Assembly (NCBI RefSeq): GCF_019880305.1
Contig: NZ_CP082301.1
Span: 6,882,001-6,946,000 of the forward strand
Direction of reading: 5' to 3'
Source: Streptomyces decoyicus
GTDB lineage: Bacteria; Actinomycetota; Actinomycetes; Streptomycetales; Streptomycetaceae
DNA length: 64,000 nt
The position numbers and the translations under genes were made by a program. The notes under the pieces are model-generated. The model was not told where the DNA came from and did no database searches. It saw only the letters and a list, made by a program, of their open reading frames with translations. This document shows positions 8,666 through 18,127 of the stretch, piece by piece. Every line of letters begins with the position of its first letter. Within the stretch, counting starts at the first letter, position 1.

Positions 8666-11209
8666 GTGGGCGGGACCACCCTGAGCGAGCGGGTCGAGCG
8701 GACCGGTCCGCCCGTATCCGGTCCGCCCGCGTCCAGCGCGACACCGGCTCCGGCAGCGGACGACGGCCCCCGGGCTCCCGTCCCCGGTACGGCGGTGCCG
8801 CTCAGCCCCCGCCGCGTCCGCATGGTCTTCCTCGGTCTGATGCTGACGCTGCTGCTCGCGGCCCTCGACCAGACCATCGTCGCCACCGCACTCCCGAAGA
8901 TCGTCGGCGAGCTGCACGGCCTGGGCCGGATGTCCTGGGCGGTGACGTCCTACCTCCTCGCCTCCACCATCGGGCTGCCCCTCTACGGCAAGCTCGGCGA
9001 CCTCTTCGGCCGTAAGCCCGTCTTCCTCTTCGCCATCCTCGTCTTCACCGTCGGCTCGGCGCTGGCCGGCTGGTCGCGGACGATGGACGAACTGATCGTC
9101 TTCCGGGCCGTCCAGGGCGTCGGCGGCGGCGGGCTCATCATCGGGGTCCAGGCGATCATCGCCGATGTCGTACCGCCACGGGCCCGCGGCCGCTACATGG
9201 GCCTGATCGGTGCCGCCTTCGGCCTCGCCTCCGTGGCCGGCCCGCTGATCGGCGGCTTCTGCACCGATCGCGCCTCCTGGCGCTGGTGCTTCTACCTCAA
9301 CGTCCCGTTCGGCGCGCTCACGCTCCTGGTCATCGCCTTCGTACTGAAGCTGCCCCGGCCGGCGCGCCGTGCCCGGCTGGACGTCGCGGGCGCGCTGCTG
9401 CTCGCCGCGTTCTCCACCTGCCTGGTCCTGCTGACCAGTTGGGGCGGCACCGAGTACGCCTGGAACTCGCGGGTCGTCCTCGGCCTCGGCGCCGGTGCGC
9501 TCGGCTGTGCCCTGCTGTTCCTCGCCGTCGAGCACTTCGCCGCCGAACCGCTGATCCCGCTGCGGCTGTTCCGCGACTCGGTCTTCAATGTCACCGGCCT
9601 GATCGGCGCCGTCGTCGGCATCGCGCTCTTCGGCGCCGCCAGCTATCTGCCGACCTTCCTGCAGATGGTCGACGGCGCCACGGCCACCGAGTCCGGGCTG
9701 CTGATGCTGCCGATGATGGGCGGCATCGTCCTCGCCTCCATCGTCTCCGGACAGCTCATCAGCCGCACCGGGCACTACAAGGTGTTCCCCGTCGTGGGCT
9801 GCGCGCTGGCGGCGGTGGGGATGTGGCTGCTGTCCGGGATGCAGCAGGACACCGCGCGCGAGGTCTACAGCCTCTGGATGGGCATCCTCGGCCTCGGCAT
9901 CGGCTTCGTGATGCCGGTGCTGGTGCTCGCCGTGCAGAACTCCGTACGCACCACCGACCTCGGCACCGCGACCAGCGCCTCCAACTACTTCCGGCAGATC
10001 GGCGGCAGCGTCGGTGCGGCCATCTTCGGCACCCTCTTCGCCGACCGGCTGGCCCGCCAGCTCGGCGACCGGCTGCCGAAGGCGGCGCGGCTGCCCGACC
10101 CCGAGTCGATCACCCCGCAACTGGTGCACGCCTTGCCCGCCTCGCTGCGCGACAGCTATGTCGCCGCGTATGCGCACGCCATGCCGGGGATCTTCTTCTA
10201 TCTCGTGCCGGTGCTCGTCCTGGGCCTCGTGCTCGCCTTCTTCCTGAAAGAGAAACCCCTGGTGTCCCACGCCTCTCACGCTCCGCAGGCCTCCCCGACC
10301 CCGCAGGCGCCGTACGGCGATCCGGCCGACCCCGCCGCCGTGCCCCCGGCCCGGTCGGTCCCGGACCCCACCGCCCCCGACTCCGGTGAATCGCGCGCTG
10401 CTTACCTCCGCACGCACAACTACGCCGGCACCGGACAGCCCACCGTCATGGCCGGCGTCCCGGTGTGCGGCACCGTCCAGCACCACGACGGCAGCATCGT
10501 GCCGCGCGCCGCGCTCACCCTCATCGACGTCGCCGGCCGGCAGGTCGGCCGCGGCGCCACGGGCGACGACGGGCGGTATGCGCTGAGCACCCCGGGCGCC
10601 GGCTCGTATGTGCTGATCGCCGCGGCGGGCGGGCACCAGCCGCAGGCCGTCAGCGTCACCGTCGGCGAACGGCCGGTCGAGCTGGACGTCGTGCTCGGCG
10701 GCGCCGGGCGCCTCGCGGGCACCGTCACCACCGCCGACGGCACCCCCGTACGCGATGCCATGGTCACCCTCACCGATGTCCGCGGCGAGGTCGTCGCCAC
10801 GACCCGCAGCGGGCGCGAAGGCGGCTATGTCATCGGGGAGTTGGTGGCCGGCGAGTACACCCTCGCCTCCAGCGCCCCCGCGTTCCGCCCCGCCGCGCTG
10901 CCGGTGACCGTCCAGGCCTCACGGGAGACCCGCCAGGACATCGAGCTCGCCGGCGGCGCGGTGCTGCGCGGGACCGTACGGGCCGGCGGCGGACGGCCCG
11001 TCGAGGACGCCAGGGTCACCCTCCTGGACGCCGCCGGCAATGTCGTCGACACCGCGACCACCGGAGCCGACGGGTTGTTCCGCTTCGTGGATCTGTCGGC
11101 CGGTGAGTACACCGTCATCGCCGCCGGATACCCGCCGGTCGCCACCGTCCTGCGGATGGCGGGCGGCGGACGCACCGAGCGCGACCTCCAGCTCGGGCAC
11201 GAGGACTGA
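8666..11209 (+). CDS. DHA2-type MFS exporter with three C-terminal carboxypeptidase-regulatory-like domains
   Basis: 847-residue proton-driven drug/metabolite exporter. Residues about 50-530 form a 14-helix EmrB/QacA-type transporter with the family motifs [30 protein letters not shown] and the motif-C-like [13 protein letters not shown]. After a Pro/Ala linker, residues about 590-847 hold three beta-sandwich repeats of the CarboxypepD_reg type, each opening with a G-T-V strand: [40 protein letters not shown] and [20 protein letters not shown]. Tail topology is not determined; an even number of helices would leave it cytoplasmic. The GTG at 8666 follows GAGGGGAGCAGC. No regulator is adjacent; the substrate is unknown. 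Confidence 0.92.
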   Translation: MGGTTLSERVERTGPPVSGPPASSATPAPAADDGPRAPVPGTAVPLSPRRVRMVFLGLMLTLLLAALDQTIVATALPKIVGELHGLGRMSWAVTSYLLASTIGLPLYGKLGDLFGRKPVFLFAILVFTVGSALAGWSRTMDELIVFRAVQGVGGGGLIIGVQAIIADVVPPRARGRYMGLIGAAFGLASVAGPLIGGFCTDRASWRWCFYLNVPFGALTLLVIAFVLKLPRPARRARLDVAGALLLAAFSTCLVLLTSWGGTEYAWNSRVVLGLGAGALGCALLFLAVEHFAAEPLIPLRLFRDSVFNVTGLIGAVVGIALFGAASYLPTFLQMVDGATATESGLLMLPMMGGIVLASIVSGQLISRTGHYKVFPVVGCALAAVGMWLLSGMQQDTAREVYSLWMGILGLGIGFVMPVLVLAVQNSVRTTDLGTATSASNYFRQIGGSVGAAIFGTLFADRLARQLGDRLPKAARLPDPESITPQLVHALPASLRDSYVAAYAHAMPGIFFYLVPVLVLGLVLAFFLKEKPLVSHASHAPQASPTPQAPYGDPADPAAVPPARSVPDPTAPDSGESRAAYLRTHNYAGTGQPTVMAGVPVCGTVQHHDGSIVPRAALTLIDVAGRQVGRGATGDDGRYALSTPGAGSYVLIAAAGGHQPQAVSVTVGERPVELDVVLGGAGRLAGTVTTADGTPVRDAMVTLTDVRGEVVATTRSGREGGYVIGELVAGEYTLASSAPAFRPAALPVTVQASRETRQDIELAGGAVLRGTVRAGGGRPVEDARVTLLDAAGNVVDTATTGADGLFRFVDLSAGEYTVIAAGYPPVATVLRMAGGGRTERDLQLGHED

Positions 11210-11350
11210 GGGCTCCGCGACGGATGCGGCGGACGGTGCGCACGGTGCGCGGACGCGCTCCCTCTTCGGGGAATGCCGCCCGCCGCACCGTGCCGCGGTC
11301 GTACCGTGGTGGGGGTGGTGCACGGTCGGTGCACGAGGGAGCAACCACCC

Positions 11351-12080
11351 ATGGAGCATGGCCCGTTGCACGGCGACGACCTGACCCTCGCGGCGCCCCG
11401 GGACGCGGCGCCCGGGCGGATTCCGCTTGCGGTCGTGGTGGTGGGTGCGGACGGCCGGACCTCCCACTGGAGCGGCGGTGCACACCGGCTCTTCGGTCCC
11501 ACCCGTGAGGAGGCGGTGGGCGCCCCCGCCGTCGATCTGATGCCGGTCACCGGTGCGCTCGGCGACGAGGAGTGGGGCGCCCGGCGCACCAACGGCTCGG
11601 AGGAGCGCCGTCACGTGGAGGAGCGCCACGGCTCGGAGAGAAGCAGCGGCGTGGAGATGAGCAACGGCGCGGAGGAGGGCAACCCCTCTGTCCTGGAGGC
11701 CTCGTCGCCGGTGGCGCGTCCTACCCCACTGCCGGACGGGCCCGGATGGCCACCGCAGGGGCCGGCCGGTGGACCTGCTGTGGTGGGCTTACCCCCTGGC
11801 CGGACCCGGCGCCGGACGGATCCTCGTCCTCGCGGCGGACGCCGAGCGGTTGCCCGGCGGGGAGGGCAGGGAGAGCGGCGCGGGCCACGAACGCTTCACG
11901 CCCGCCTTCGGGCCGCACACGGACCTCCCCGGCGCCAGCGACCTGGCCCGCCGACTGCCGGAAATCCTGCCGAGCATAAGCCCCCAGGAGAGCGCCCGGA
12001 TCGTCTCCCAGGTCCTGGAACTGGGCTACCCGGTGCTGGAGGTCAGCCTCCAGGAGCGGTTCCCGGTGACCCTCGACTGA
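11351..12080 (+). pseudogene. Decayed PAS-domain regulator (SpoIIE-phosphatase-type relative)
   Basis: Recognisable pieces of one protein lie in three different frames. Frame from ATG 11351 (MEHGPLHGDDLTLAAPRDAA) encodes a PAS-like start ending around PTREEAVGAPAVDLMPV; the next piece, SYPTAGRARMATAG, is one frame over at about 11722-11765; the third, DLLWWAYPLAGPGAGRILVL to ARIVSQVLELGYPVLEVS, is in the remaining frame and stops at 12080. In Streptomyces this arrangement normally continues into GAF and SpoIIE/PP2C phosphatase domains, which are missing here. At least two frameshifts plus 3' loss indicate a pseudogene. A charged insertion (SEERRHVEERHGSER) interrupts the first fragment. Confidence 0.75.
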
Positions 12081-12211
12081 GGCGGGCACGCCGCACAGCC
12101 CTGTGTTGGCTGACGTTCGTCAATGAGAGGGCCCCCGCTCCGACGCATCGCAGTCGTTCGGAGCCGTACGGCCCGCTGCACCCGCACGGCCCGTGGCACC
12201 CGAGCGGCTCC

Positions 12212-13063
12212 TCAGGGGCATCCGGTCAGCCGGGCGGGCGCCGTGCCGAAACGCAGCCGGGTGATGAGCGGGCGGTCCCCACGGAGCAGGGGCAGGGCCG
12301 CGGCGCGGGGGGCAAGGTAGCCGAGGAAGCCGCGGCCCGCGGGGAGCGGAACGTCGGCCACTTCGCTGATGGCCGGATGGGCGGTGCGCAGGTGGTCCCG
12401 GTCGGCCGCGTCCATGCCCCAGGGCATCGGGGGCAGGCGATGGCCGCCGGGGCCCTTGGCGCCGGTGCGGGTGCGGGCGCTGAAGCGCCGCGACACGGTG
12501 TCGAACACCATCGAGCCACCGGGAAACGCACCGGCGCAGGCGGCGATCAGCTCAGTCGCCTGCGCGGGCTGTAGATACATCATCAGGCCCTGCGCGGTCA
12601 CCAGGACACCGCGCGAGGGGTCGATGCCCGCCATCCATTGGCTGTCGCGGACGTCGCAGGCGACGAGCCGCTGGCGTGCTCCGTGCGGCAGCAGACGCCG
12701 GCGCAGCGCCAACGGGTCGGTGAGGTCGACGGTGACCCAGTCGGCCCGTCCGTTGTCCACCCGCCAGAATTGTGTCTCCAGGCCCTCGCCGAGAGCGATC
12801 ACGGTGCCGTGCGGATGGGCGGTGAGGAAGGCGCGCACCACTCCGTCGAACCCGAGGGCCCGAAGGGCGATGGCCTGCGCCAGCCATGGCCGGGCGCCGC
12901 CCAGCCGGTCCCGGAAGGGGAAGTCGACCTCCCCGATGAGCTGTACGGCGCGTGGATCGGCCAGCACCGTGTCCGGGCGGGCGGCCTCGGCGGCGCGGTG
13001 GTAGAGCGTCCACAACGCCGTTTCGGGAACTCCCTTGAGGTCTGCCTTGACGCGGCCTGGCAC
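12212..13063 (-). CDS. SAM-dependent methyltransferase of the LCM/Ppm1-TcmP type
   Basis: 283-residue O-methyltransferase-like protein. Family signatures: the N-terminal ALWTLYHRAAEAARPDTVL with downstream DPRAVQLIGEVDFPF, the SAM loop VIALGEGLETQFWRVDNG, the acidic WVTVDLTDPLALRRRLLP and VLVTAQGLMMYLQP. Relatives (TcmP, leucine carboxyl methyltransferases) methylate carboxyl groups in natural products or proteins; the substrate here is not known. The GTG at 13061-13063 is chosen because a strong GGGAGGAA site sits seven bases upstream, although the frame stays open to 13258. It lies alone between a pseudogene and a beta-lactamase gene. Confidence 0.85.
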   Translation of the reverse strand: MPGRVKADLKGVPETALWTLYHRAAEAARPDTVLADPRAVQLIGEVDFPFRDRLGGARPWLAQAIALRALGFDGVVRAFLTAHPHGTVIALGEGLETQFWRVDNGRADWVTVDLTDPLALRRRLLPHGARQRLVACDVRDSQWMAGIDPSRGVLVTAQGLMMYLQPAQATELIAACAGAFPGGSMVFDTVSRRFSARTRTGAKGPGGHRLPPMPWGMDAADRDHLRTAHPAISEVADVPLPAGRGFLGYLAPRAAALPLLRGDRPLITRLRFGTAPARLTGCP

Positions 13064-13476
13064 CGAGTTCCTCCCAGTGTGCGGTGTGGCGGTGGGCCGG
13101 CGGCGGAACACCTCTCGGCCCACCGGATGCACAGCCTCGATGCGGCGTTGATATCGCCGCTCCCGCACTCCGGGGGGCCGTTCGGGGTGCCGGTCACCCT
13201 GGGGAGTGCATAGTCGTACCGCAGAAGTCGGCCGCGGCGTCCCGTCGGCGCCGGGCAACTACGGGGGCCTGCGCGGCGGATACGGAGTGCGTCCCCTGCC
13301 GGACCGAGCGGGGGAGCGGGGGAGCGGGGGAGCTGCCACGTGCTGCCACCACATCACGGCGGCGGAGTTGCGGGATGCTGCTGCCAACGGCCCCTCGGGG
13401 AAGCTCGGTTGAGGGGCCGTTCTGCGGAGGACTTCGGGGCGGGCCCGGCAAGGGAATCGGGCCCGGCCTCCGTGGC
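13064..13476. terminator. Intergenic region with a terminator-like hairpin at 13386-13421
   Basis: No gene is seen. A perfect 11-bp inverted repeat, AACGGCCCCTC (13386-13396) and GAGGGGCCGTT (13411-13421), with a 14-base loop lies about 55 bases beyond the stop of the beta-lactamase-like gene and probably ends its transcript; it has no U tract, as is usual in Streptomyces. A triple GCGGGGGA run occurs at about 13309-13331. The rest holds the promoter of the methyltransferase. Confidence 0.6.
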
Positions 13477-14352
13477 TCAGTGGGTCAGATCGCGGTGGAT
13501 GACCCGGGCGGCGCCCTCGACCGTGTCCACGCCGTACTTCATGGTGCGGCTCCCGGTGGAGAGGACGGCCATGCTGTAGTCGTGGCCGCTGTTGGTGAAG
13601 GTGCCGACGCTGTTCACCCGCCAGCCGCCGGTGTCGCGCGGCAGCCAGCCGTTCTTGACGTGGACGTCCGTCGTGGCGGGAGCGCCGGCGGGCACGCCCC
13701 AGCGCTGGTCGGGGGCGACCCGGTGCATCAGGTCGAGCGCGTAGCCGCGGGAGGCCGCGCTGAGGACCGTGTTGTCCTTGGCGAGCAGCTGCATCAGCTT
13801 GAGCTGGTCGCCGGCGGTGATCTGGGTGAGGCCCCAGGCCTTGCCCGCACCGGGGACGGTGTCCCGCATGTCCGCCAGGGACAGGAAGTGCTTGATGCCG
13901 GCGGGGCGGATCTGGCGCCAGAGGGCGGAGGTCGACTTGTTGTCCGACTTGGTGATCATGGCGGTGGTCAGCTTCACCTCGCGCGGGGTCAGCTTGCGGT
14001 GCGCCTCCTGCGTCTGTCGCAGCAGGGCCCCGAGCACCGTGACCTTCACCACACTCGCCGAGTCGAAGTGGGTGCCCGCCTTGAAATCGCAGCGGGTCCC
14101 GGTGTGCCGGTCGTAGATCGACAGTGCCGAGGCGCCCTTGCGTCCGTGCAGGGCGTGGGCGATGTCCTGGGACAGGGCGGGCGCCAGGCCCGGCTTCTTC
14201 GAGGTGCACACGACCTTGGAGCCGTCCACCGGCGTGCTGGCGGTGCTGGCCGAGGCAGAGGTCGCCGTCGTGAGCGCCGTCAGCAGCGTTCCGGCAGCCA
14301 CGGCCGCGGCCAGCCCGCGGCGCGTGCCGGTCGATATGCGTGATCCGTGCAT
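13477..14352 (-). CDS. Secreted class A beta-lactamase-like serine hydrolase
   Basis: 291-residue exported protein. A signal peptide (TRRGLAAAVAAGTLLTALTT, Ala-rich cleavage region near residue 36) precedes a class A beta-lactamase fold. The serine motif is SVVK (Ser100, Lys103), SDN is Ser136-Asp137-Asn138 (MITKSDNKS), and the third motif is KNG (233-235) instead of the usual KTG/KSG. The Thr-to-Asn change suggests altered or lost beta-lactam hydrolysis; the protein may be a DD-peptidase-like or non-resistance serine hydrolase. The ATG at 14350-14352 starts the signal peptide directly. A hairpin lies downstream of its stop. Confidence 0.87.
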   Translation of the reverse strand: MHGSRISTGTRRGLAAAVAAGTLLTALTTATSASASTASTPVDGSKVVCTSKKPGLAPALSQDIAHALHGRKGASALSIYDRHTGTRCDFKAGTHFDSASVVKVTVLGALLRQTQEAHRKLTPREVKLTTAMITKSDNKSTSALWRQIRPAGIKHFLSLADMRDTVPGAGKAWGLTQITAGDQLKLMQLLAKDNTVLSAASRGYALDLMHRVAPDQRWGVPAGAPATTDVHVKNGWLPRDTGGWRVNSVGTFTNSGHDYSMAVLSTGSRTMKYGVDTVEGAARVIHRDLTH

Positions 14353-14628
14353 GAAGGTGGTGTCCTGTCCCGCTGTGTATCGGAGGCCCGCTGTCGGGCG
14401 GCCGGCCTCGTGCGACCGGCGGTACGCCGGGCCGCTGCGGCCGCGCTGCGGCCGGGGTCCCGGTCAAGGGGTCACAGCGACGATACGGGGCGGGGGTGCG
14501 GACACCCCGGATTCCTGGGGTGAAATGTCCGTATTTGGGTGTTGCGCCTGGGTGTGACTTTCGACAAATCGGAGGGTGGGCGGGAGAGGGGTGCGGGGAG
14601 TGATTGCGGGGGAGGGATGGGGCGGGAG

Positions 14629-15510
14629 CTAGGGGCGGGGCAGGGCTTTGCGGGGTTTTGCGGCGGCGCGCGGGCGACGGGTGACGGCCGCGCGGCGACG
14701 TCGCGCGCCGGCCATCAGCTGGCGGCTGCGGAGGGCCATCTCGATCTCGAAGCGGGTCCGAGGGTCGCGGAGGCGGGCCCCGAACAGCTTCTCGAGCTGA
14801 CGCATCCGGTAGCGCACCGTCTGCGGATGGATGCTGAGCGCCTTGGCCACCTCCGGAGCCCCCATGCCGCCGAGCCAGGCCAGCAGGGTGGCTTCCAGGC
14901 GCTCGCACCGCTCCGGCGTCAGCCCCGCGAGCGGGCTCAGATGCCGGGCGATCAGCGTGCGGGAGAGCGACTCGTCCTGGAGGAGCAGGAGGGACGAGAG
15001 GTGGTCGTCGACGAACACCACGCCGGCTTCCGGGCCGTCGTGCGGGGACGCCAGGTCCAGCAGCCGGGACGCGGAGCGCACGGAGGCGGCCGCCTCGTGC
15101 GGCGGGACCGCATGGCCGACCACGGCGGCGCGATGGCGCAGCACCCCCTTCAGCCGGGCCCGTCCGTTCTTGCCGTCGGCGAGCTGGGCGGGGATCAGCA
15201 GGCCCGGTGCTTCGCCCGGTGCGCTGACCAGACAGTCGCCCAGCGCGGACGCCACGAGGTGGATGTCGGTGTCGGTGCGCAGCATGACCGCGCGCACCTT
15301 CTCGGGCAGTGGCCGGCCGCCCCGTAGCACCTCCTCGATCACACGTGTGACCTGCTCATGACCGCCGTGCTCGATGACTTCCCGGAAGCCTGGGTTGCGA
15401 TCGCAAAGTGTTTGCGCGATCAGTTCGGTCAGGATCGCGAGTTGGTCGTCTTCGCTGTTGGCCTGGATGCCGCGTTGCGGTAAGGCGTCTTTGAGGGCTT
15501 CGCTCACCAT
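14629..15510 (-). CDS. PucR/CdaR-type helix-turn-helix regulator
   Basis: 293-residue regulator of the purine-catabolism/CdaR class. The C-terminal HTH is diagnostic: LLAWLGGMGAPEVAKALSIH then PQTVRYRMRQLEKLFGARL and DPRTRFEIEMALRS. The middle part (GVLRHRAAVVGHAVPPHEAA) matches the GGDEF-like core of this group. Relatives are commonly near 400 residues, and the jump from HGGHEQVTRVIEEVLRGG to PLPEKVRAVML suggests that part of the N-terminal domain is missing. It starts at ATG 15508-15510 and diverges from the peptidase operon, so it is the natural candidate regulator of those genes. The C-terminal tail is Arg/Ala-rich. Confidence 0.85.
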   Translation of the reverse strand: MVSEALKDALPQRGIQANSEDDQLAILTELIAQTLCDRNPGFREVIEHGGHEQVTRVIEEVLRGGRPLPEKVRAVMLRTDTDIHLVASALGDCLVSAPGEAPGLLIPAQLADGKNGRARLKGVLRHRAAVVGHAVPPHEAAASVRSASRLLDLASPHDGPEAGVVFVDDHLSSLLLLQDESLSRTLIARHLSPLAGLTPERCERLEATLLAWLGGMGAPEVAKALSIHPQTVRYRMRQLEKLFGARLRDPRTRFEIEMALRSRQLMAGARRRRAAVTRRPRAAAKPRKALPRP

Positions 15511-15882
15511 TCTGCCTCTGTTTCATCGCGCGGGAAGCTGGTCCGGCCTGTTCTACCGCACCTGGCACGTGCCGTCGGCAGCTGACAGAACTCGTTCAGA
15601 AGTCCTTACGGATTCCGTCGGAAGTACTTCCGCTTTGCGACAGAAACTGTGTGAGATGCGGCGCCACAAGAGCGTACCCCCAGGTTCCGGTTGGGGGGAA
15701 TCGTGGTGCTCAGACGAAGAAATGGTGATGCTGGGGCCAAGGTGACTGACCCGGAAGGTCCTGGACGGGGCGTCAGGCCGGAGGTCCTGGTTACGCTGGT
15801 GGGCCGTTCGGCCCCGATGAACGCGAGGTGAACGAGTGGTGTCCGGACCCGTGCACACCGCCTCCTGGCTGCGATAGGACTG
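15511..15882. promoter_or_regulatory. Divergent regulatory region of the PucR gene and the peptidase operon
   Basis: About 370 bases with no gene seen. It contains a perfect 14-bp palindrome, CGGAAGTACTTCCG, at 15619-15632, in a relatively A/T-rich stretch (15590-15740). Its place between a regulator gene and a divergent operon makes it the prime operator candidate. Binding by the PucR-type protein is inference. Confidence 0.5.
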
Positions 15883-16722
15883 GTGAATGTGAAGATCCTC
15901 ATCTCCGCGGACATGGAGGGTGCCACCGGCGTGACCTGGCCCGCGGATGTGCTGCCCGGCACCCCTCAATGGGAGCGCTGCCGCCATATGTTCACGTCCG
16001 ACGTCAATGCGGCGATTGCCGGATTCTTCGACGGCGGGGCCGACGACGTGCTGGTCAACGAGGCGCACTGGACGATGCGCAATCTGCTGCTGGAACAGCT
16101 CGATGAGCGGGCGCAGATGCTCACCGGGCGGCACAAATCGCTCAGCATGGTCGAGGGCGTGCAGCACGGCGACGTCGACGGCATCGCCTTCGTCGGCTAC
16201 CACACCGGGGCGGGCACCGAAGGCGTCCTGGCCCACACCTACCTCGCCAACACCCTCACCGGTGTCTGGGTCGACGGCACCCGGGCGAGCGAGGGCTATC
16301 TCAACTCCCTGGTGGTCGCCGAGTACGGCGTACCGGTGGTGCTGGTCACCGGCGACGACCGCACCTGCCAGGACGCGCTGGGCTACGCCCCGCAGGCGCC
16401 CGGTGTGGCGGTCAAGGACTATGTGTCGCGCTATGCGGCGGTATGCCGCCCGCCCGCCCGCACGGCAGCCGAGATCCGGGCCGCGGCCCGCAAGGGGGCG
16501 GCGCTGGCGGTGCGTCATGAACCGTCCCGGAGCGGGCCGTTCCGGTTCGAGTTGGAGTTCGACGCCGAGCATCTGGTGGGCGCGGCGACCTGTGTGCCCG
16601 GCGTGGAGCGCTCCGGGGAGCGCCGCGTCGCGTATACCGGTCAGGACATGTACGAAGCCATCCGGTGCTTCAAGGCGGTCACCACCGTCGTGTCGTCCGC
16701 CGTGGAGGAACAATATGGCTGA
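15883..16722 (+). CDS. M55 family D-aminopeptidase (DppA-like)
   Basis: Zinc-dependent D-amino-acid peptidase, 279 residues, cytoplasmic; DppA of Bacillus removes N-terminal D-Ala from peptides such as cell-wall fragments. Metal and active-site motifs are present: ISADMEGATGV at the N-terminus, VLVNEAHWTMRN, AFVGYHTGAGTEGVLAHTY and the C-terminal VERSGERRVAYTGQDMYEA. The GTG at 15883 is used; a second GTG at 15889 is possible. It is the first gene of an operon with M20, S9 and S66 peptidases, overlapping the M20 start by eight bases. In Bacillus a DppA gene also sits beside an LD-carboxypeptidase gene, which supports a role in murein-peptide use. Confidence 0.92.
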   Translation: MNVKILISADMEGATGVTWPADVLPGTPQWERCRHMFTSDVNAAIAGFFDGGADDVLVNEAHWTMRNLLLEQLDERAQMLTGRHKSLSMVEGVQHGDVDGIAFVGYHTGAGTEGVLAHTYLANTLTGVWVDGTRASEGYLNSLVVAEYGVPVVLVTGDDRTCQDALGYAPQAPGVAVKDYVSRYAAVCRPPARTAAEIRAAARKGAALAVRHEPSRSGPFRFELEFDAEHLVGAATCVPGVERSGERRVAYTGQDMYEAIRCFKAVTTVVSSAVEEQYG

Positions 16723-18079
16723 GCGTGACAGGGCCGGGGAACCGGCAGCCGGGCAGGCCGCCGGCGTGGACCGGCAGGCGCTCGACGAGGTGGTGCGGTT
16801 CACCTCCGAGCTGATCCGGATCGACACCAGCAACGCCGGCGACGGCGCCTGCCGGGAGCGCCCGGCCGCCGAGTACGTCGCCGAGCGGCTGGCCGGGGCC
16901 GGGCTGACGCCGACGCTGCTGGAACGCAGCAAGGGCCGCACGAATGTGGTCGCCCGTATCGACGGCACCGACCCCGGGGCCGACGCCCTGCTGGTGCACG
17001 GCCATCTGGACGTGGTCCCCGCCGAACCCGCCGACTGGAGCGTGCACCCCTTCTCCGGGGAGGTCCGCGACGGCGTGGTCTGGGGCCGGGGCGCCATCGA
17101 CATGAAGAACATGGACGCGATGGTGCTCGCCGCCGTACGGCAGTGGGCCCGTAGCGGAGTGCGGCCGCGGCGGGACATCGTGCTGGCGTTCACCGCCGAC
17201 GAGGAGGCCAGCGCCGAGGACGGCTCGGGCTTCCTCGCCGACCGGCACGCCGGGCTCTTCGAGGGCTGCACCGAGGGCATCAGCGAGTCCGGAGCCTTCA
17301 CCTTCCACGCGGGCAGCGGGATGCGGCTGTACCCGGTCGCCGCGGGGGAGCGCGGAACGGCCTGGCTGAAGCTGACCGCCCGGGGCCGGGCCGGGCACGG
17401 ATCGAAGGTCAACCGCGACAACGCCGTCAGCCGGCTGGCCGCGGCCGTGGCCCGGATCGGCGAGCACGAGTGGCCGGTCCGGCTCACCCCGACCGTGCGG
17501 GCCGCGCTGCGCGAACTCGCCGCGCTGCACGGCGTCGAGGTGGATGTCGACGCGCCGCGTTTTGATGTCGACGCGCTGCTGGGCAAGCTCGGACCGGCCG
17601 CCAAGCTGGTCGAGCCGACCGTCCGCAACAGCGCCAACCCGACGATGCTGTCGGCCGGTTACAAGGTCAACGTGATCCCGGGATCCGCCGTCGCCCAGGT
17701 GGACGGCCGGGTGGTTCCCGGCGGCGAGGCGGAGTTCCGTACGACCATGGACGAGCTCACCGGGCCCGACGTGAGCTGGGACTACCAGCATCGCGAGGTC
17801 GCGCTCCAGGCCCCGGTCGACTCCCCGGCCTTTGCCGCGATGCGGGCGGCGATCGAGCGCTTCGACCCGGACGGCCATGTCGTGCCGTACTGCATGTCCG
17901 GCGGCACGGACGCCAAGCAGTTTTCCCGGCTGGGCATCACCGGCTATGGTTTCTCGCCGCTCAAACTGCCCGAGGGGTTCGACTACCAGGCGCTCTTCCA
18001 CGGTGTGGACGAGCGGGTGCCGGTCGAAGGACTGCACTTCGGCGTCCGGGTGCTCGATCACTTCCTGCGCACGGTCTGA
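16715..18079 (+). CDS. M20 family metallopeptidase
   Basis: 454-residue di-zinc exopeptidase or deacylase of the ArgE/DapE/CPG2 family. Metal site 1 is VHGHLDVVP, the bridging aspartate region is GRGAIDMKNMDAM, the general-base pair is TADEEASAEDG and the C-terminal His ligand lies near LFHGVDERVP. The lid-domain signature GRAGHGSKVNRDNAV is present. The start ATG at 16715 overlaps the M55 stop (ATGGCTGA), indicating translational coupling. Length agrees with the M20 peptidases of actinobacteria. In this operon it probably processes peptides produced by the D-aminopeptidase or the S9 enzyme; the exact substrate is unknown. Confidence 0.92.
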   Translation: MAERDRAGEPAAGQAAGVDRQALDEVVRFTSELIRIDTSNAGDGACRERPAAEYVAERLAGAGLTPTLLERSKGRTNVVARIDGTDPGADALLVHGHLDVVPAEPADWSVHPFSGEVRDGVVWGRGAIDMKNMDAMVLAAVRQWARSGVRPRRDIVLAFTADEEASAEDGSGFLADRHAGLFEGCTEGISESGAFTFHAGSGMRLYPVAAGERGTAWLKLTARGRAGHGSKVNRDNAVSRLAAAVARIGEHEWPVRLTPTVRAALRELAALHGVEVDVDAPRFDVDALLGKLGPAAKLVEPTVRNSANPTMLSAGYKVNVIPGSAVAQVDGRVVPGGEAEFRTTMDELTGPDVSWDYQHREVALQAPVDSPAFAAMRAAIERFDPDGHVVPYCMSGGTDAKQFSRLGITGYGFSPLKLPEGFDYQALFHGVDERVPVEGLHFGVRVLDHFLRTV

Positions 18080-18127
18080 CCGACCGGCCGGCGCCGCGCG
18101 CCGACCGGTGGAGGAGAGGAACTGCCC

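Noticed and set aside
8573-10636. 687-codon minus-strand frame opposite the MFS gene
   Set aside because: Asp/Glu/Gly/His-rich artefact typical of antisense frames; no recognisable domain.
13309-13331. GGGGGAGC triple repeat as a possible G-quadruplex
   Set aside because: Only three short runs in a G-rich genome; nothing distinguishes it from background.
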